Shown here: positions 1 to 11,942 of the stretch, in pieces
Numbering within the stretch: the first letter of the stretch is position 1
How the letters are laid out: the number at the start of each line of letters is the position of its first letter
DNA from: Synaphobranchus kaupii
Lineage: Eukaryota; Chordata; Actinopteri; Anguilliformes; Synaphobranchidae
DNA: 64,000 nt
Reading direction: 5' to 3'
Assembly (NCBI GenBank): GCA_029718625.1
Contig: CM056379.1
Location: forward strand, 50,923,579-50,987,578
The notes under the pieces: generated by a model
The model's input: the letters and a program-made list of their open reading frames with translations, nothing else
The model's database searches: none
What the model was told of the DNA's origin: nothing
Made by a program: the position numbers and the translations under genes

Positions 1-547
1 CCAGCTCAACAAAAAACACAAAAAACATTATTCTTTTATAATTTATTTATTGAGCAAAATTATCCAACATTAAATGCTTTGTTGGAATAAGTATGTGAAC
101 CCTCAGATCATACGTATTTTTAAAGTATCATATTTAATATTTGGTCGCATATCCTTTGCATGCTGTTACTTCCTGAAGTCTGTGACACATCAATACCAAA
201 AGACTCTCAATATCTTATTTTCAGGTACTGTCACAAGCGATACTATAACCTCTCTGCATTTGAATGGATCTCTATGGGAATTGGGGGGTGAGACTAGATT
301 CAGCTGTAAATTACACTGGTACAGTATGGAACACATGACTGGCTAAATGGCTGTTAGTCATCCAGGGTCTAAGGTATCAAACGAGCCCCAAACCATCACT
401 CTGCGGCCAGATATGGAGTAGATGTGGATGGATCACTTTTAGGGTTTCTTCTCCTGACTTTTTTCCCCATAGAGGTCTATAGGAGAATGAGTCAGGAGAA
501 ATAACCCTTGCATAGCGGCAATTGGGGGTTTGAGCCGTTAAACACCT
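1..547. repeat. Palindrome-family repeat, copy A of an exact duplication
   Basis: This stretch matches 1427-1973 base for base as far as I compared, at an offset of 1426. It contains one arm of the palindromic family centred at 54888: the segment around 230-430 with GGATCTCTATGGGAATTGGG and CAAACGAGCCCC is shared. The left limit is the window edge, so the duplicated unit may extend further. Confidence 0.85.
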
Positions 548-1243
548 GCATAATAAAAAACCTGCAACCTGTATATGTGTGAGACCAAGTTATGACCATT
601 AACTATCCTGGGATGTCTTAACATGGTTGTTGAAAATAAAAGTAAAGCAAAGTAATAGTAAAGTACTTCCAATACACTGTAACACTAAATCTGGTCAGCA
701 GACTAACTTTTTTCACCATCTTCCTGGAACCGTCCTAAGAGACACTTTTAACCGTCCTGAAGGGAATGTGGACCATCCCAAAAGTTGTTTTTCTACATTT
801 TCATTAGTTAATTAGCGATTGTTGGCATACATTAAACACTATGTATATCATCGGCGTATTGTCACTGAGGCTAACGGAGGCTCAGTGTCCTAAAGGGCTT
901 AAAAAATAAATAACTAGAAAAATTGTCTGTAAAAAATATATATTTCAATAAGAATTCGGTCCATTATGTGTAGCGAGATAGCATTTTTCAATGCGCACTG
1001 ACTGAGACTGACTCGTTTCTCTTTCTGGGCACATGCGCAGTATGCTCGTGAGGCTATTTTGCCAAGGGTGACATTCAGGCTCACTCAGAAGCATTTCACC
1101 TTACAGTCCCTCTAAGCGGCACATGCAGAATGAGATGATAGGAGCAGAGCCCATTGAAAATTAACATTTGTGAGGCTAGCCTCAGCCACACCCCCATCCT
1201 ATGAGTGACGGGGCGAGTACAGAAATGGCATCATGCAGTCCAT

Positions 1244-1244
<1 letters not shown>
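548..1244. other. Unassigned stretch between the two copies
   Basis: No gene recognised. TGAGGCTAACGGAGGCTCAGTG near 865 and TGAGGCTAGCCTCAGCCAC near 1170 resemble ends of a small inverted-repeat element, but I could not define one. Confidence 0.3.

Positions 1245-1314
<70 letters not shown>
1245..1314. repeat. (TA)n microsatellite, about 35 repeats
   Basis: Uninterrupted TA dinucleotides for about 70 bp. It abuts a Tc1-type terminal sequence starting at 1315 (CAGTGCTGCTCGAAAG). This fits insertion of a TA-targeting transposon into the microsatellite. Confidence 0.95.
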
Positions 1315-1317
<3 letters not shown>

Positions 1318-1426
1318 TGCTGCTCGAAAGTTTGTGAACCCTTTAGAATTTTCTGTATATCTGCATAAATTCGATGTAAAATGTGATCACATCTTCATCT
1401 AAGTCCTAAAACTTGATAAAGTGAAC
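1315..1426 (+). mobile_element. Left end of a Tc1/mariner-type element
   Basis: It begins CAGTGCTGCTCGAAAGTTTG directly after a TA, the standard form of a fish Tc1-like terminus (family knowledge). It runs into repeat copy B. A matching right terminus was not found, so this is a partial or composite element. Confidence 0.5.
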
Positions 1427-1973
1427 CCAGCTCAACAAAAAACACAAAAAACATTATTCTTTTATAATTTATTTATTGAGCAAAATTATCCAACATTAAA
1501 TGCTTTGTTGGAATAAGTATGTGAACCCTCAGATCATACGTATTTTTAAAGTATCATATTTAATATTTGGTCGCATATCCTTTGCATGCTGTTACTTCCT
1601 GAAGTCTGTGACACATCAATACCAAAAGACTCTCAATATCTTATTTTCAGGTACTGTCACAAGCGATACTATAACCTCTCTGCATTTGAATGGATCTCTA
1701 TGGGAATTGGGGGGTGAGACTAGATTCAGCTGTAAATTACACTGGTACAGTATGGAACACATGACTGGCTAAATGGCTGTTAGTCATCCAGGGTCTAAGG
1801 TATCAAACGAGCCCCAAACCATCACTCTGCGGCCAGATATGGAGTAGATGTGGATGGATCACTTTTAGGGTTTCTTCTCCTGACTTTTTTCCCCATAGAG
1901 GTCTATAGGAGAATGAGTCAGGAGAAATAACCCTTGCATAGCGGCAATTGGGGGTTTGAGCCGTTAAACACCT
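1427..1973. repeat. Palindrome-family repeat, copy B of an exact duplication
   Basis: Direct copy of 1-547, and the two diverge abruptly after AAACACCT. Open reading frames within are identical between copies but show no known protein, so they are not called as genes. Confidence 0.85.
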
Positions 1974-2721
1974 AAAAAACGTCAAGTATATACGACATTT
2001 AACATAAAAGCAATATGACAAAAAAGAAAGTAAAGTTTGACGGTACAGGCAAACTTGAAGTTAGCTTGAGAAACCCAAGCATGGTAGTAGGCTAATGCAC
2101 ACTGGCCTTGTAATTACTGTAGTAGGCTAGTAGTAGTACTAGATGTTTTGCGGGTTTAGTTAACGTTATGTTCTGTTAGCAGTAATATTAGTTTGGGTTG
2201 AACTCACATTGATTTTGCTAACTGAGCTTGCCAGAGATGTCATCTGTTTGAAGCTTTGCACGTTGTTAAACCCGACTCTAGCCTACTTCACAGCGGTGTC
2301 TTCCAGAAATATCAACTAAAACATTACGTACAAACTAGGCTAAGACTTAACTTCAGGGTGGGACTGATATCCTGATAGTACATTAGTCAGCCTGTCTCGC
2401 AGTTTTATTGGTTCACCTTAGTACGCTATTAAGGTTGAAATATTTTCTTTAACCTAGTTGATGCATTTTCTCTTTGGAATGTTTTATTTTAGAATCACCA
2501 TTTGTCGTTATGGAGGCTACTCGTAACCTGGGTTACACTTACATGTATTTTTTAAGTCATTAACTATTTAGTTGTGTTGAGCTAGTAGCTTTAAAAACCA
2601 TGTCATGCTGAGCATGTATAATGTTGAATGAAGTGTCTATCATATTTAGCCTAGTGGCTGAGCTATAGGCTATTAAATACAATGGATGCAAATGCAGCCC
2701 ATGTATTTTAGAACTGATATA
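1974..2721. other. No recognised feature
   Basis: AT-rich sequence without a coding pattern or an inverted-repeat element that I could see. Confidence 0.4.
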
Positions 2722-3254
2722 CAGTACCAGTCGAAAGTTTGGACACACCTACTCATAGGTTTTTTTAAAGTTTTTGTTTACTGTTTTCCACATTTTAGAA
2801 TAGTAAAGTCATCAAAACAATGAGAACACATTAAATTATGCAAACAAATCAAAAAAAGTGTTATATTTTAGATTCTTCAAACTAGCCACCCTTTGCCTTG
2901 ATAACGGCTTTGCACATTCTTGCCATTCTCTCAACCAACTTCTGTGGTAAACAGGTATTCCACAGGTAAACAGGTGATGCTATCATGACTGTATAAAAGG
3001 ATATCGAAAGACTCTTGATACTTTATTTCCAGGTAGAATGTGCAAAGCTGTTATCAAGGCAAAGGGTGGCTACTTTGAAGAATCTAAAATATAAGACGTT
3101 TATTTATTTGTTTTACACTTTTCTTTGGGTCTTTGCATAATTACATTTGTGTTATCTGATAGTGTTGATGTCTTTACTATTCTAAAATGTGGAAAACAGT
3201 AAAAATAACGGAACTTTCTACGAGTAGGTGTGTCCAAACTTTTGACTGGTACTG
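2722..3254. mobile_element. Tc1-type MITE, 533 bp
   Basis: It is flanked by TA on both sides. The termini CAGTACCAGTCGAAAGTTTG and its near-complement at the right form inverted repeats, and the internal halves around CTTTGCCTTGATAACGGC are also inverted. No transposase. Relatives lie at about 17660-17984 (right part) and 58434-58590 (left part). Confidence 0.85.
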
Positions 3255-4256
3255 TACTACATACTTAGGCTACTTGTTATCATGTGGTATTATTGAGAAG
3301 CATGCAATACTGAACATTTTGACAGTTAAATAAAGTTTCTACTGCATTCAGTGGTTGCCTATAGCACTTTTTGTCAAGCCGCTTATCAAACAATTACCCC
3401 GATTTCATTTCCACAATTAAAAAGTAATTGGCACCAATTAAGCACAGATGACGATTGACAGCAATGTTTGATAGACATTCGCGTGTTAAATTCAGTCATG
3501 CGGCAATATTTTGAAATTTTGCTTGAAGCAGTGGGGAATAGTCACATTATGAATGACAGCACGCAGTTATCTAACATGCACAGAAATCGTTAAAGAAATA
3601 GTAGGCTAACTATTAATAAGAATGAAATGGTTTGCAGCAGAGGTATACGCCTATTTTTTAATAATTTTTTTAAATGACATAAGTGGTGAATGTCATGTAC
3701 AATGTTCAGATGAAAAATCAAGGTTATAAACTTAAATTTGAACAAGGTCAGTTTAAGTTTTTTCTGTCATTGATTGACGATGCTTGGTGAAAACAAAAAC
3801 CGTTTGAAGACACGCATCTTTCTGCATCGAGTTGGTTACAACAGACAAGTAGGCTAGCCTATCGTTTTGTCTTTCGTGTGAGGTTTGGAAATGATTTCCT
3901 CATCTGTAGCCATCTCCGAATTCTCCCAGTGACATTGCAGTGCCGTTTTCTTGTCCTAGCCTAATAATGAAGGCTGGGTGTTCGTCAGGGAACTTCCACC
4001 GTTTTTAGTGCTTTCCTGATTTTTCGGCAGTTTACCTGAACGTAGCCTATTCTACAGTGTTATTTGTATAGGCTGCCTTATACATTCGAAACATATTGCC
4101 AAATGCTGGGAGAAACAAAGTGTGACATAGGCTACAGATTCTAGATTCTTGTCAGGTGTTACAATCAGATGTTTGACGGTGCTACAGTCGCGCATGTTAT
4201 TTCAGTCGTCTGCTGCGCATGGAATCAATATTAATTTAATAAAATTAACGTTTGTT
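3255..4256. other. No recognised feature
   Basis: AT-rich, no open frame with similarity to anything known to me. Confidence 0.4.
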
Positions 4257-5721
4257 TAACCTCTTCCTACCGAGGGCAAAATAGGCCAAATTTTGCCTGT
4301 TTTCACTAGTGACAAACAAAGGTGGTTATCTCAAAAACTATAAATGGTACAAATATGGTTCATGGCTTTTATTAAAGCAGACACCTGCAGTATTACGACT
4401 AAGCAGTGAGAACTCATAGAAATCCAGTTTTTGATACTTAACTACAACAATTTATGTACAGAAAATATAAAAAAACTAAAAAACGGGTACCTACATTCAA
4501 GTTTAAGAATTTTTACCTGGGGAGCTACAAATGCAATCAAGGAAATGACTCCTCTATCTGATTCATCAATATGCTGCCTACCTCTGGTAACAATCTGGTG
4601 TCAATATCTCAAACCATTCAAATTTTACAGGGTTTTTTTCAGGTGAACCTTTTTCGTTATCCAAATGGTGCCAAATGTGCCAAAAATGGCAATGTTCCAG
4701 AAAGGTCTCAATATGATTAATTTTTTAGGTTTTTACAATAAAATGAGATAATTTGTCAATATTGGCAATAAAAGTTCATTTTTAGACGTGTTCTTGGTGT
4801 TCTGCATACTACACAACTAACTACCCAAGGTTACAAAAAGCTGTCAAAACCCATGTAGCAGCACAGTGAATCTTGTGTATTTCACCAGAGCCCCATTAGC
4901 CAGAAATGAGTCCAGGAATGTGCAAACAGGTTTTCAAATGAATAATGGGAATAGTATGAAACTTCCCTACACATTAATGCTTGCCAGTCCTGTCCTTTAT
5001 TCTGTTGCCACCTCCTATGACAGGGACGTTGGGGTTGGGTTTTAGGAGGCAAAACTTTATACATGACAAACATATATCAACTATATACAAGTGCACTAAG
5101 GTATACTACTAAAAGTGCAGTGGATAAAAAATCAAAAGTCCACCAGTTTCCTAGATAAAAAATAAAAACACCCCTGCTGTAACAAATAAAAAGATCCTTG
5201 CCTCTAATTGCTGAAGTTACCGTATTTACACAAAGAAAGTACAAAATGGCAGGGTCCAAAAAGCTACAAAAAATGAACTAAAAACAAAAAAAGGTAAAGG
5301 ATCAAAACATGGGGGTGGAGGTTGAGGAGAGATTATTTAACCATTCATACAGAAGCCATTTAGACTACACATTCCCTCAGGAGAGCAATCTGCATCATTA
5401 CAAATCCCACTAACCCTGTCCATGGAATTGTCCACCATGTTGATATACCCATTAGTCCCCCTTATACAACAACAATCAACAATAATAATAATCAACAAGT
5501 ACTCCCTCATGTTATCATGTTCTCTCCCTCATACCATGCATAAATTACCATTTTGTTTACCTGCACAGCCTTCTGTACTGCATACAGAACAATTTACTCA
5601 GGTGGAACAATGACTTTACTAAACACTTCCAGAAGCCATTTCACACTCAAAAAAATCGTTTTAGTAGCTCATCTCAGACACAAATAGATAGCTAGCTGCT
5701 TGTTACCTGTAATTTTGCTTG

Positions 5722-5968
5722 CATTACATTACATTACATTTATTTAGCAGACGCTTTTATCCAAAGCGACGTACAGTAAGTGCGCAGAGACATCAAGATC
5801 ACTACAGAACAGACAAGGCAAAGCACATCCTTTGCATAATGTAGCAGCTATCCCTAGCAATGAACGTCGACTGTAGTTCACAGTAAGCTGTGGGCAAATC
5901 AGCAACACCACACTTCCATTCCTAATACTCGTATAAACTATAATAAACAGACAGGAAAACACAGGGAT
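5722..5968 (-). mobile_element. L2-type LINE 3' tail, solo copy
   Basis: Its reverse complement matches the 3' UTR of the LINE at 41214-41484. It has the same CCACAGCTTACTGTGAAC, GGGATAGCTGCTACATTATG and terminal GGATAAAAGCGTCTGCTAAA. It ends in ATTACATT repeats. A 5'-truncated insertion. Confidence 0.85.
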
Positions 5969-7411
5969 GCTTGCTAGCTTGCCACTGTAAAGGCAATACT
6001 ATCTATATTAATTTAGCTGAGAGGGACCGATTTTATGCATAAGTATATAAGGTTAGTTAGCTTCACAGAAGAAACACAGGGATTCACGCATTGCAGCTAA
6101 ATTTCCTTCGGTGCTTACACCAAACATCTGTGTTGTTGGCAACGCCACGTAACACGTGCGAGTTTGTCAACACAGACAATACACCCTAAGTTTACTTCAT
6201 AAATTATTTATCATACCGTTGGAATGTGCAATTTGTAATATTAATTGTATGAAAAACAATAAAATACAGTTGACAATGTAATTACGAACCCGCATGGCAT
6301 TGCGTGAATTCACACTGGTATATCGAAAAATCGGTAATACCACCAGCCCTAACGACGTTACCTGCCATGGCGAAATTCAATGCGTTTATAGCATAACACT
6401 GTTAGTATGATAAAACAACTTACATGTCAGCAACATCATCTCGGTCATCAGTGGATTCAGCGTCACTGAGACAGGATGAGTCTCCCTCGGCAAAAACATC
6501 TTCTGGCTTATCCAGTTCGTCTAGCACTTGGTGCACGGATAAACGCCTCAAAAATCTCGACATAACTACACAAAAACTGTATCAAAAATACTCTAAAGTA
6601 AAAAATGTAACTGCGGGCCTTACCTAATTAATTGTGCTTTGCTAAACGGAATGTAGCGAGCTACGCTACAAGGTAAAAACACTGCGCCATCTTGGTTCGA
6701 TAATTACGCGTGAGTGCTACTTCCTTATACGCACGGCAAAAAATCATTGATATACGACGGCTACAGTGTTAAATGAGGGCTGGTTTGAAAGATAAGAGTC
6801 TTGGCTATTGGCTGGAATATTTGACAGACAGTTTTAAAACCCAATGGAAAGCAAATAATACTCGGAGTGGAGGCAGGTCGAAGACAGCTTTTCCCACTTC
6901 AGATAGGCCTATTGTGCTATCAGTCAAAGAAATACACCCAATTGACGACGGTTTTGCATAATTCTCTGCAAGCAAGTTCAAAACCACTCTGGCTAACATA
7001 TACTAAGCCGTTGGATTGGTACTCCAGAAACTGGCTGAGTTTCACAACGCCAAAGTGAACACAGCCGAACGAGTCGTAATCAAGTGCAAAAAAGCACAAG
7101 TCGGTTTAAAATTGGAAAAAAATCATGTACAGCCTTATGAAAGTTTTAAAGTATTTTTTCTTGAAGCCTAAAGGTATAATGATTTTTCAAACCAAAGTTT
7201 TGTGAAATACAATTAAGCAGAACAGTTTACCAGCACATTGTTTATGGTGTGACATCAAGCTGCAATACATGTTTGAGAATTAGGTCAGAGTTTCCAACGT
7301 TATTTACGAAGTTTTATCTCGACGTTTTGGGCTTAAAAACCACTTTCCCAGAAGGAATGGATATATCATAAGGATATTTAATCAAAATATTGAGGTGAGC
7401 AGTTTATTATA

Positions 7412-8962
7412 CACTACTCACAAAAAGTTAGGGATATTCGGCTTTCGGGTGAAATTTCAGGATGAACCTAAAATGCACTATAACCTTTACAGGTGAAATT
7501 AATTTGACCTTCTCTAAACTTTTGAATGCACATGTCCAACTATTCAATGTTTCAGTACTTTTTGCACAACTTGCTGTTCTCTAACAAGGAGCTGAACGGC
7601 AAAATTCACAACAGGTGTTTGATCCATAAATCGACCAATAAATGTCCTGGTTCAATTAGAATTGGTATTTAAACAGTCCTCTTCATCATGCTGTTCACAT
7701 TTTGACATCATGAGACCAAGACGACACCTAACAATTGATCAACAGTACCTCGCCATTGCGAGGCTTCAAACAGGATGTTCTCAGAGGGAAGTGGCCACTG
7801 AGCTTAGAGTGTCACAGAGTGTCATCAGCAGGTTGCAACAGAGATACAGAGAGACTGGAAGAGTCACAGAGAGACTGGAAGAGTCACAGAAAGGCATAGA
7901 AGTGGACGTCCTTTGGCCACATCCCACACTGATGACCGCTTCATTGTGAACAGTGCCCTGCGGAACCGGATGATGAATGCCACTCAACTCCAGGCACATT
8001 TAAGGGAGGTGAGAGGCACCCAAGTGTCACGTCAGACCATTCGAAACCGTTTACATCAGCGTGGTCTGCGTGCTAGACGACCTGCAAGGGTACCTGACCA
8101 CACCACCAGGCACAGGCGTCATCGTCTTGCATGGGCCAGGGAGCATTTACGCTGGACGAGGGACCAGTGGGCCTCAGTGCTGTTCTCTGATGAAAGTCGA
8201 TTCACGTTGAGCAGAAATGATGGCCGCCAACGATGTTGGAGACGTCAAGGAGAGCGCTATGCATCAGCCACTGTTGTCACCAGACGACCCTTTGGTGGTG
8301 GCGGTGTTACAGTGTGGGCAGGTGTGTCTAGTCAATACAGAACTGTCCTACACTTTGTGAATGGTACAGTGACAAGCCCATACTACCTGAATAACATCAT
8401 TAATCCAGTCATTGTGCCCCTGCATGAACAACACAGGCCTAATTTCATCTTCATGGACGACAATGCTCCAGCTCATCGAGGTCGCATCATTAGGGAAAGG
8501 CTGCTGGAGACTGGGGTACCTCAAATGGAGTGGCCTGCACTTTCTCCAGACCTGAATCCCATAGAAAACCTATGGGATCAGCTGACTCACCGTGTAGAGG
8601 CTCGTAACTCTGTACCCCAGAACCTCAATGACCTGAGGGCCGCCCTTCAAGAAGAGTGGGATGCCATGCCTCAGCAGACAATAAGTCGACTTGTGAACAG
8701 CATGAGACGTCGTTGTCAAGCTGTAATTGATGCTCAAGGGCACATGACAAGTTATTGAGACATTGACATTTTTGTTGTGGTATACCCACCACTGTTGTTG
8801 GCTTTTGTTTCAATAAATTGTTTGAGATGAGGAAATCACCATTGCATGCTTCTACTTAAATGCCCTACTTTCATGATACGTATAATATCACTGTAGCGTG
8901 AACTTACATTTTCCATAAATTTCACCCGAAAGCCAAATATCCCTAACTTTTTGTGAGTAGTG
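7412..8962 (+). mobile_element. Full-length Tc1-like transposon, 1551 bp
   Basis: Inverted termini of about 47 bp begin CACTACTCACAAAAAGTTAG and differ at one base between ends; TA flanks lie at 7410-7411 and 8963-8964. Length and layout are those of an autonomous Tc1 element, with one central transposase gene on the plus strand. The ends are so alike that the insertion looks young. Confidence 0.93.
7710..8758 (+). pseudogene. Tc1-like DD34E transposase, disrupted by a 20-bp tandem duplication
   Basis: Cut-and-paste transposase. Reading from ATG 7710 gives MRPRRHLTIDQQYLAIARL with a helix-turn-helix N-terminus ([18 protein letters not shown]). At 7851-7870 a 20-bp unit is repeated exactly at 7871-7890, shifting the frame. 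The frame open from 7913 then continues without a stop to TGA 8756-8758. In that second frame (281 codons from ATG 7913) the catalytic triad is intact: Asp93 in FSDESRF, Asp183 in [10 protein letters not shown] and Glu218 in [12 protein letters not shown], with 34 residues between the last two. A second start at 7662 in the first frame is possible. Apart from the duplication I saw no other break. Confidence 0.9.
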
Positions 8963-9051
8963 TATATTATTAAATTAATGAAATGTATAATTTAATAATC
9001 TCCGTCACGCCCGCGTTACCGCTAGGGGGCGTTTGGCATTAAGAGGTTAAA

Positions 9052-10172
9052 ACACTCCGAGATGTGACAACATCCACAATTATTACATTGCAAGTTGACA
9101 TTTGAAGTTCCGTCCATATTAAATTTCCCTTGTCTGATTCATGTTATCAGATAGATATATATTAACCCTATAGACTTCACCCCTAGTATTTGAGACGCAT
9201 GCGACTCAGTTACAGTATTCATGTTCATCTGAAAATATAAACTACAGCTTTAAGAAAACCCCGAAAATTTTGACGCAGTAGTTTTTTAAAGGGTAGCCTC
9301 TTGCGAAAACCGCAGCTTCTCCAGTTACACTGCCGTGCAATAAATTAGGAGGGTGCTATTAGTAGCCCACAGCACTTACGACCTTCCTCTGGCTACAGCC
9401 ACAGACTGTAAAATGCATCAAATGCACCGTTTATACACGCTAAGAAAATCATGTTGACGTATAGAAACAATAATATTTTTTTAAAACGTTGTACAAATGA
9501 GTATTCGCCGTTTTCCCTTGCTTACTGTACTATATACAGTACCTGATCCACTTTCGGTTTAGAAGACACCTCATTTTTTGCTCCAAAATCTCTCGTATAA
9601 ATATGTTTAAGAAACCAAGTACTTACCAGTATATTCAGCTACAGCTGTTTTCTCATGAACCCTGAAGAGTTTATCTTGTTATATTTCGCCAAAGTCCCGT
9701 AGTCGACATTTCCACAGTGACCACCCCTCGCACTGAGGGCTGAAATAAGTTGCTGTACTTGTGTGAATACACACGCGCTTTCGTACGTTCTTTTTTAAAC
9801 GTATTTAAATACATTAGGCAACGTATGTTATGGTTATTATATATATACTGTATGTGACTATTCTGAAATAAATGTATTCTGTAGCAAATTTCTGAATGAT
9901 ACAGCTTCTTCTTCAGTTCAAACTTAAAACCATGGATTTTGCAGGGAATATTTTTTTAGATATTGACATTTAAATAAAACTAGTAGAAACCAGGAGGACA
10001 AAATGCCTCAAAAGGGCCAAAGTAAATAGGGTTAAAGACGGAAGTGTTAACATAGTGGAAAGCCGCACCGCATTTGCCCGTAATCGAATGCAATGAGGTG
10101 TAGGCAGATGCTGCGCTTCACTTCACTTTTCTATTAGGTCATCTAAATGTTTTCATAAGCGTCTTAACGATA
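9052..10172. other. No recognised feature
   Basis: AT-rich, no supported gene or bounded repeat. Confidence 0.4.
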
Positions 10173-10990
10173 CTTTCAACTTATTGGAAGTTCAACATAA
10201 CTGCTGCATTATTAATAAATAACTGTACTCACGTGTACTTCTTGACACACAAAATGGAGAATGTGAGGCAGTGAATAGGCTTGTGTTTGCTCGAACATGG
10301 ACGGCAGTTGCGTCGGCTAGTTGCACTAAATTGTCCGCAGGTGGGTTTCTCTGCACTCAGGCTTGGGATGTAGACGACACGGAGCTATGTCAACTAATTG
10401 TTTTCATTAGCGTCTTAATTAGCAACTCCAATTGCAGAAATTATTTATTTTTTCCTCTCAATTGGATAATTAGCATTAAAAAATGAACAACAGCTAGGAG
10501 CACTAACTTCCCATTGCCAAGTTGTCCAAGTTATTAATTCTGCGGTTGAAGTTTTTGAAACCTATTAAAAGTAGCCTACCTATAAAATCTCTGCACATCC
10601 TTAAATAAATGAAGTGACCATCATTTCACCTGATTTATCTTTTACTTCTTTCAACTTATTTGAAGTTCAACATAACCGCTGCGTTAGTATATAACTATAG
10701 TCAGTAATAACTGCACTCTCGTTTACTTCTTGATGCACAAAATAAAGAATGTTAGGGAGAATGCGAGGGCAGTGAATAGGCTTGCTTGCTCGGCAGTTGC
10801 GTCGGCTAATTGCACAGAATAGTCGGCAGGTGGGTTTCTATGCACTCAGGCTTCGGGTGAAGACGAGATGGAGCTGGGTTTTTGCAGCCTCCACATGTAC
10901 TATGTCAACTAATTGTTTTTATTAGTGTTTTAATTAGCAACTCCAATTGCTTAATTTTTAAAAATTTTTCCCCCACTCAATTGGATAATT
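10173..10990. repeat. Diverged tandem duplication, unit copies 10173-10471 and 10648-10990
   Basis: Both copies carry in the same order: CTTTCAACTTATT, GAAGTTCAACATAAC, AGTGAATAGGCTTG, GCAGTTGCGTCGGCTA, AGGTGGGTTTCT, CACTCAGGCTT, ATGTCAACTAATTG, and AATTAGCAACTCCAATTGC to CAATTGGATAATT. Copies differ by substitutions and small indels, so the duplication is old. No coding potential recognised. Confidence 0.8.
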
Positions 10991-11603
10991 ATTCACTTGA
11001 TTGTGCCCTTTGAGTGCCTACAGAGCCCCAATGGAGGATAACAGTTGAATTACGAGTTTAAATCCCTGCGAGTCATGTGGTTAAGAAACTGGTGGCCCCG
11101 GTGATAGGTCATGGCCAATTTCATAAATTCCAGCCCTAGACCATGTATATAGAATTTCAGGATTGTATTGAGCCATTAAGTAGAAAAACATTTTTAAGGT
11201 TTCAAGTCTCTAGGATGTACCATCTCACGGGAAATTTAGCAAACACAGAGATTTAAAAAAAATAATAATATAGCTGCAAGCAGCGATTCTCAGGGACCGA
11301 GCGGCATGAGCAGCATTTGTCAAACACAGAGACTGCAAAATGGTAGACAACTCTAGACAGGGTTGACCCAAAATACAAATATTTGTTTCTAATCAGGGCT
11401 TTCGCCATTGTTGATGGTATCTTAATCCGATCCAGTAAGGGCTTGCATATTACGTCTTTTAAGTACAAGTGAAACAGAGAACAGTTGATACTGTTAAATT
11501 TCTTGACATTTGCAATAAAAAGGCGTTCGTTACTGTGAAAAGAGCATTAAAAAAAGCATAGCATTTGCACAATAATTTTGCCAAACATTAACTTAGCCAT
11601 TGG

Positions 11604-11674
11604 TACCAAGCAGGAATCGAACCACTGACCTCACGCACAAAAAGTCAAGAATGTAACCACTAGGCCAAAGCAGG
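11604..11674 (-). repeat. tRNA-like segment (SINE head or tRNA relic)
   Basis: Minus strand: A-box-like TGGCCTAGTGG (complement of 11658-11668) and B-box GGTTCGATTCC (complement of 11613-11623). The stem is imperfect, so it is not called a functional tRNA. Confidence 0.45.
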
Positions 11675-11875
11675 TTAACGGAAATGTGCAGGCCAAATAA
11701 GACTTTCGTGTTGCGGTATCAGATTGTGTTGGCATACTGACTTAATAATTCAAACAGTTAACAGGTAATATTTTGAAATTTCTTAGCCTTTGCAATAAAA
11801 ATAACTTGTTTTATGTTAAAAGAACATTCTTAACATGACATGCACATTGTGTGCCTCAAAAGAAATATTGGGAAC

Positions 11876-11942
11876 AGGTGGCGATCGAACCACCAACCTA
11901 CTACACGGTAGTCCAATGCCTTAGCCACTAAGCTACAGGAAC
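11876..11942 (-). repeat. Second tRNA-like segment
   Basis: Minus strand: A-box-like TAGCTTAGTGGC (complement of 11924-11935) and B-box-like GGTTCGATCGC (complement of 11881-11891). It lies 200 bp from the first and differs in sequence from it, so the two are not a simple tandem copy. Confidence 0.45.

Larger units (their letters stand above)
4257..9051. mobile_element. Candidate TTAA-flanked (piggyBac-like) element
   Basis: The left end reads TTTAACCTCTTCCTACCG and the right end is GGCATTAAGAGGTTAAAA. This gives TTAA flanks with short CCTCTT inverted termini, the piggyBac pattern. No piggyBac transposase could be recognised inside: only small open frames, for example 6424-6627. The interior contains an L2 3' tail (5722-5968) and a Tc1 transposon (7412-8962). 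The termini are short and could be chance. Confidence 0.3.

Noticed and set aside
74..346. 90-codon open frame, identical at 1500-1772
   Set aside because: It lies in a duplicated palindromic repeat, has no known similarity, and the mirror sequence at 54 kb does not keep it open. Identity reflects the DNA duplication only.
1205..1402. Open frame with a long Ile-Tyr repeat
   Set aside because: It is the translation of the (TA)n microsatellite.
11604..11942. Functional tRNA genes on the minus strand
   Set aside because: A- and B-box-like text is present but acceptor and anticodon stems do not pair properly, and both sit inside a dispersed repeat.
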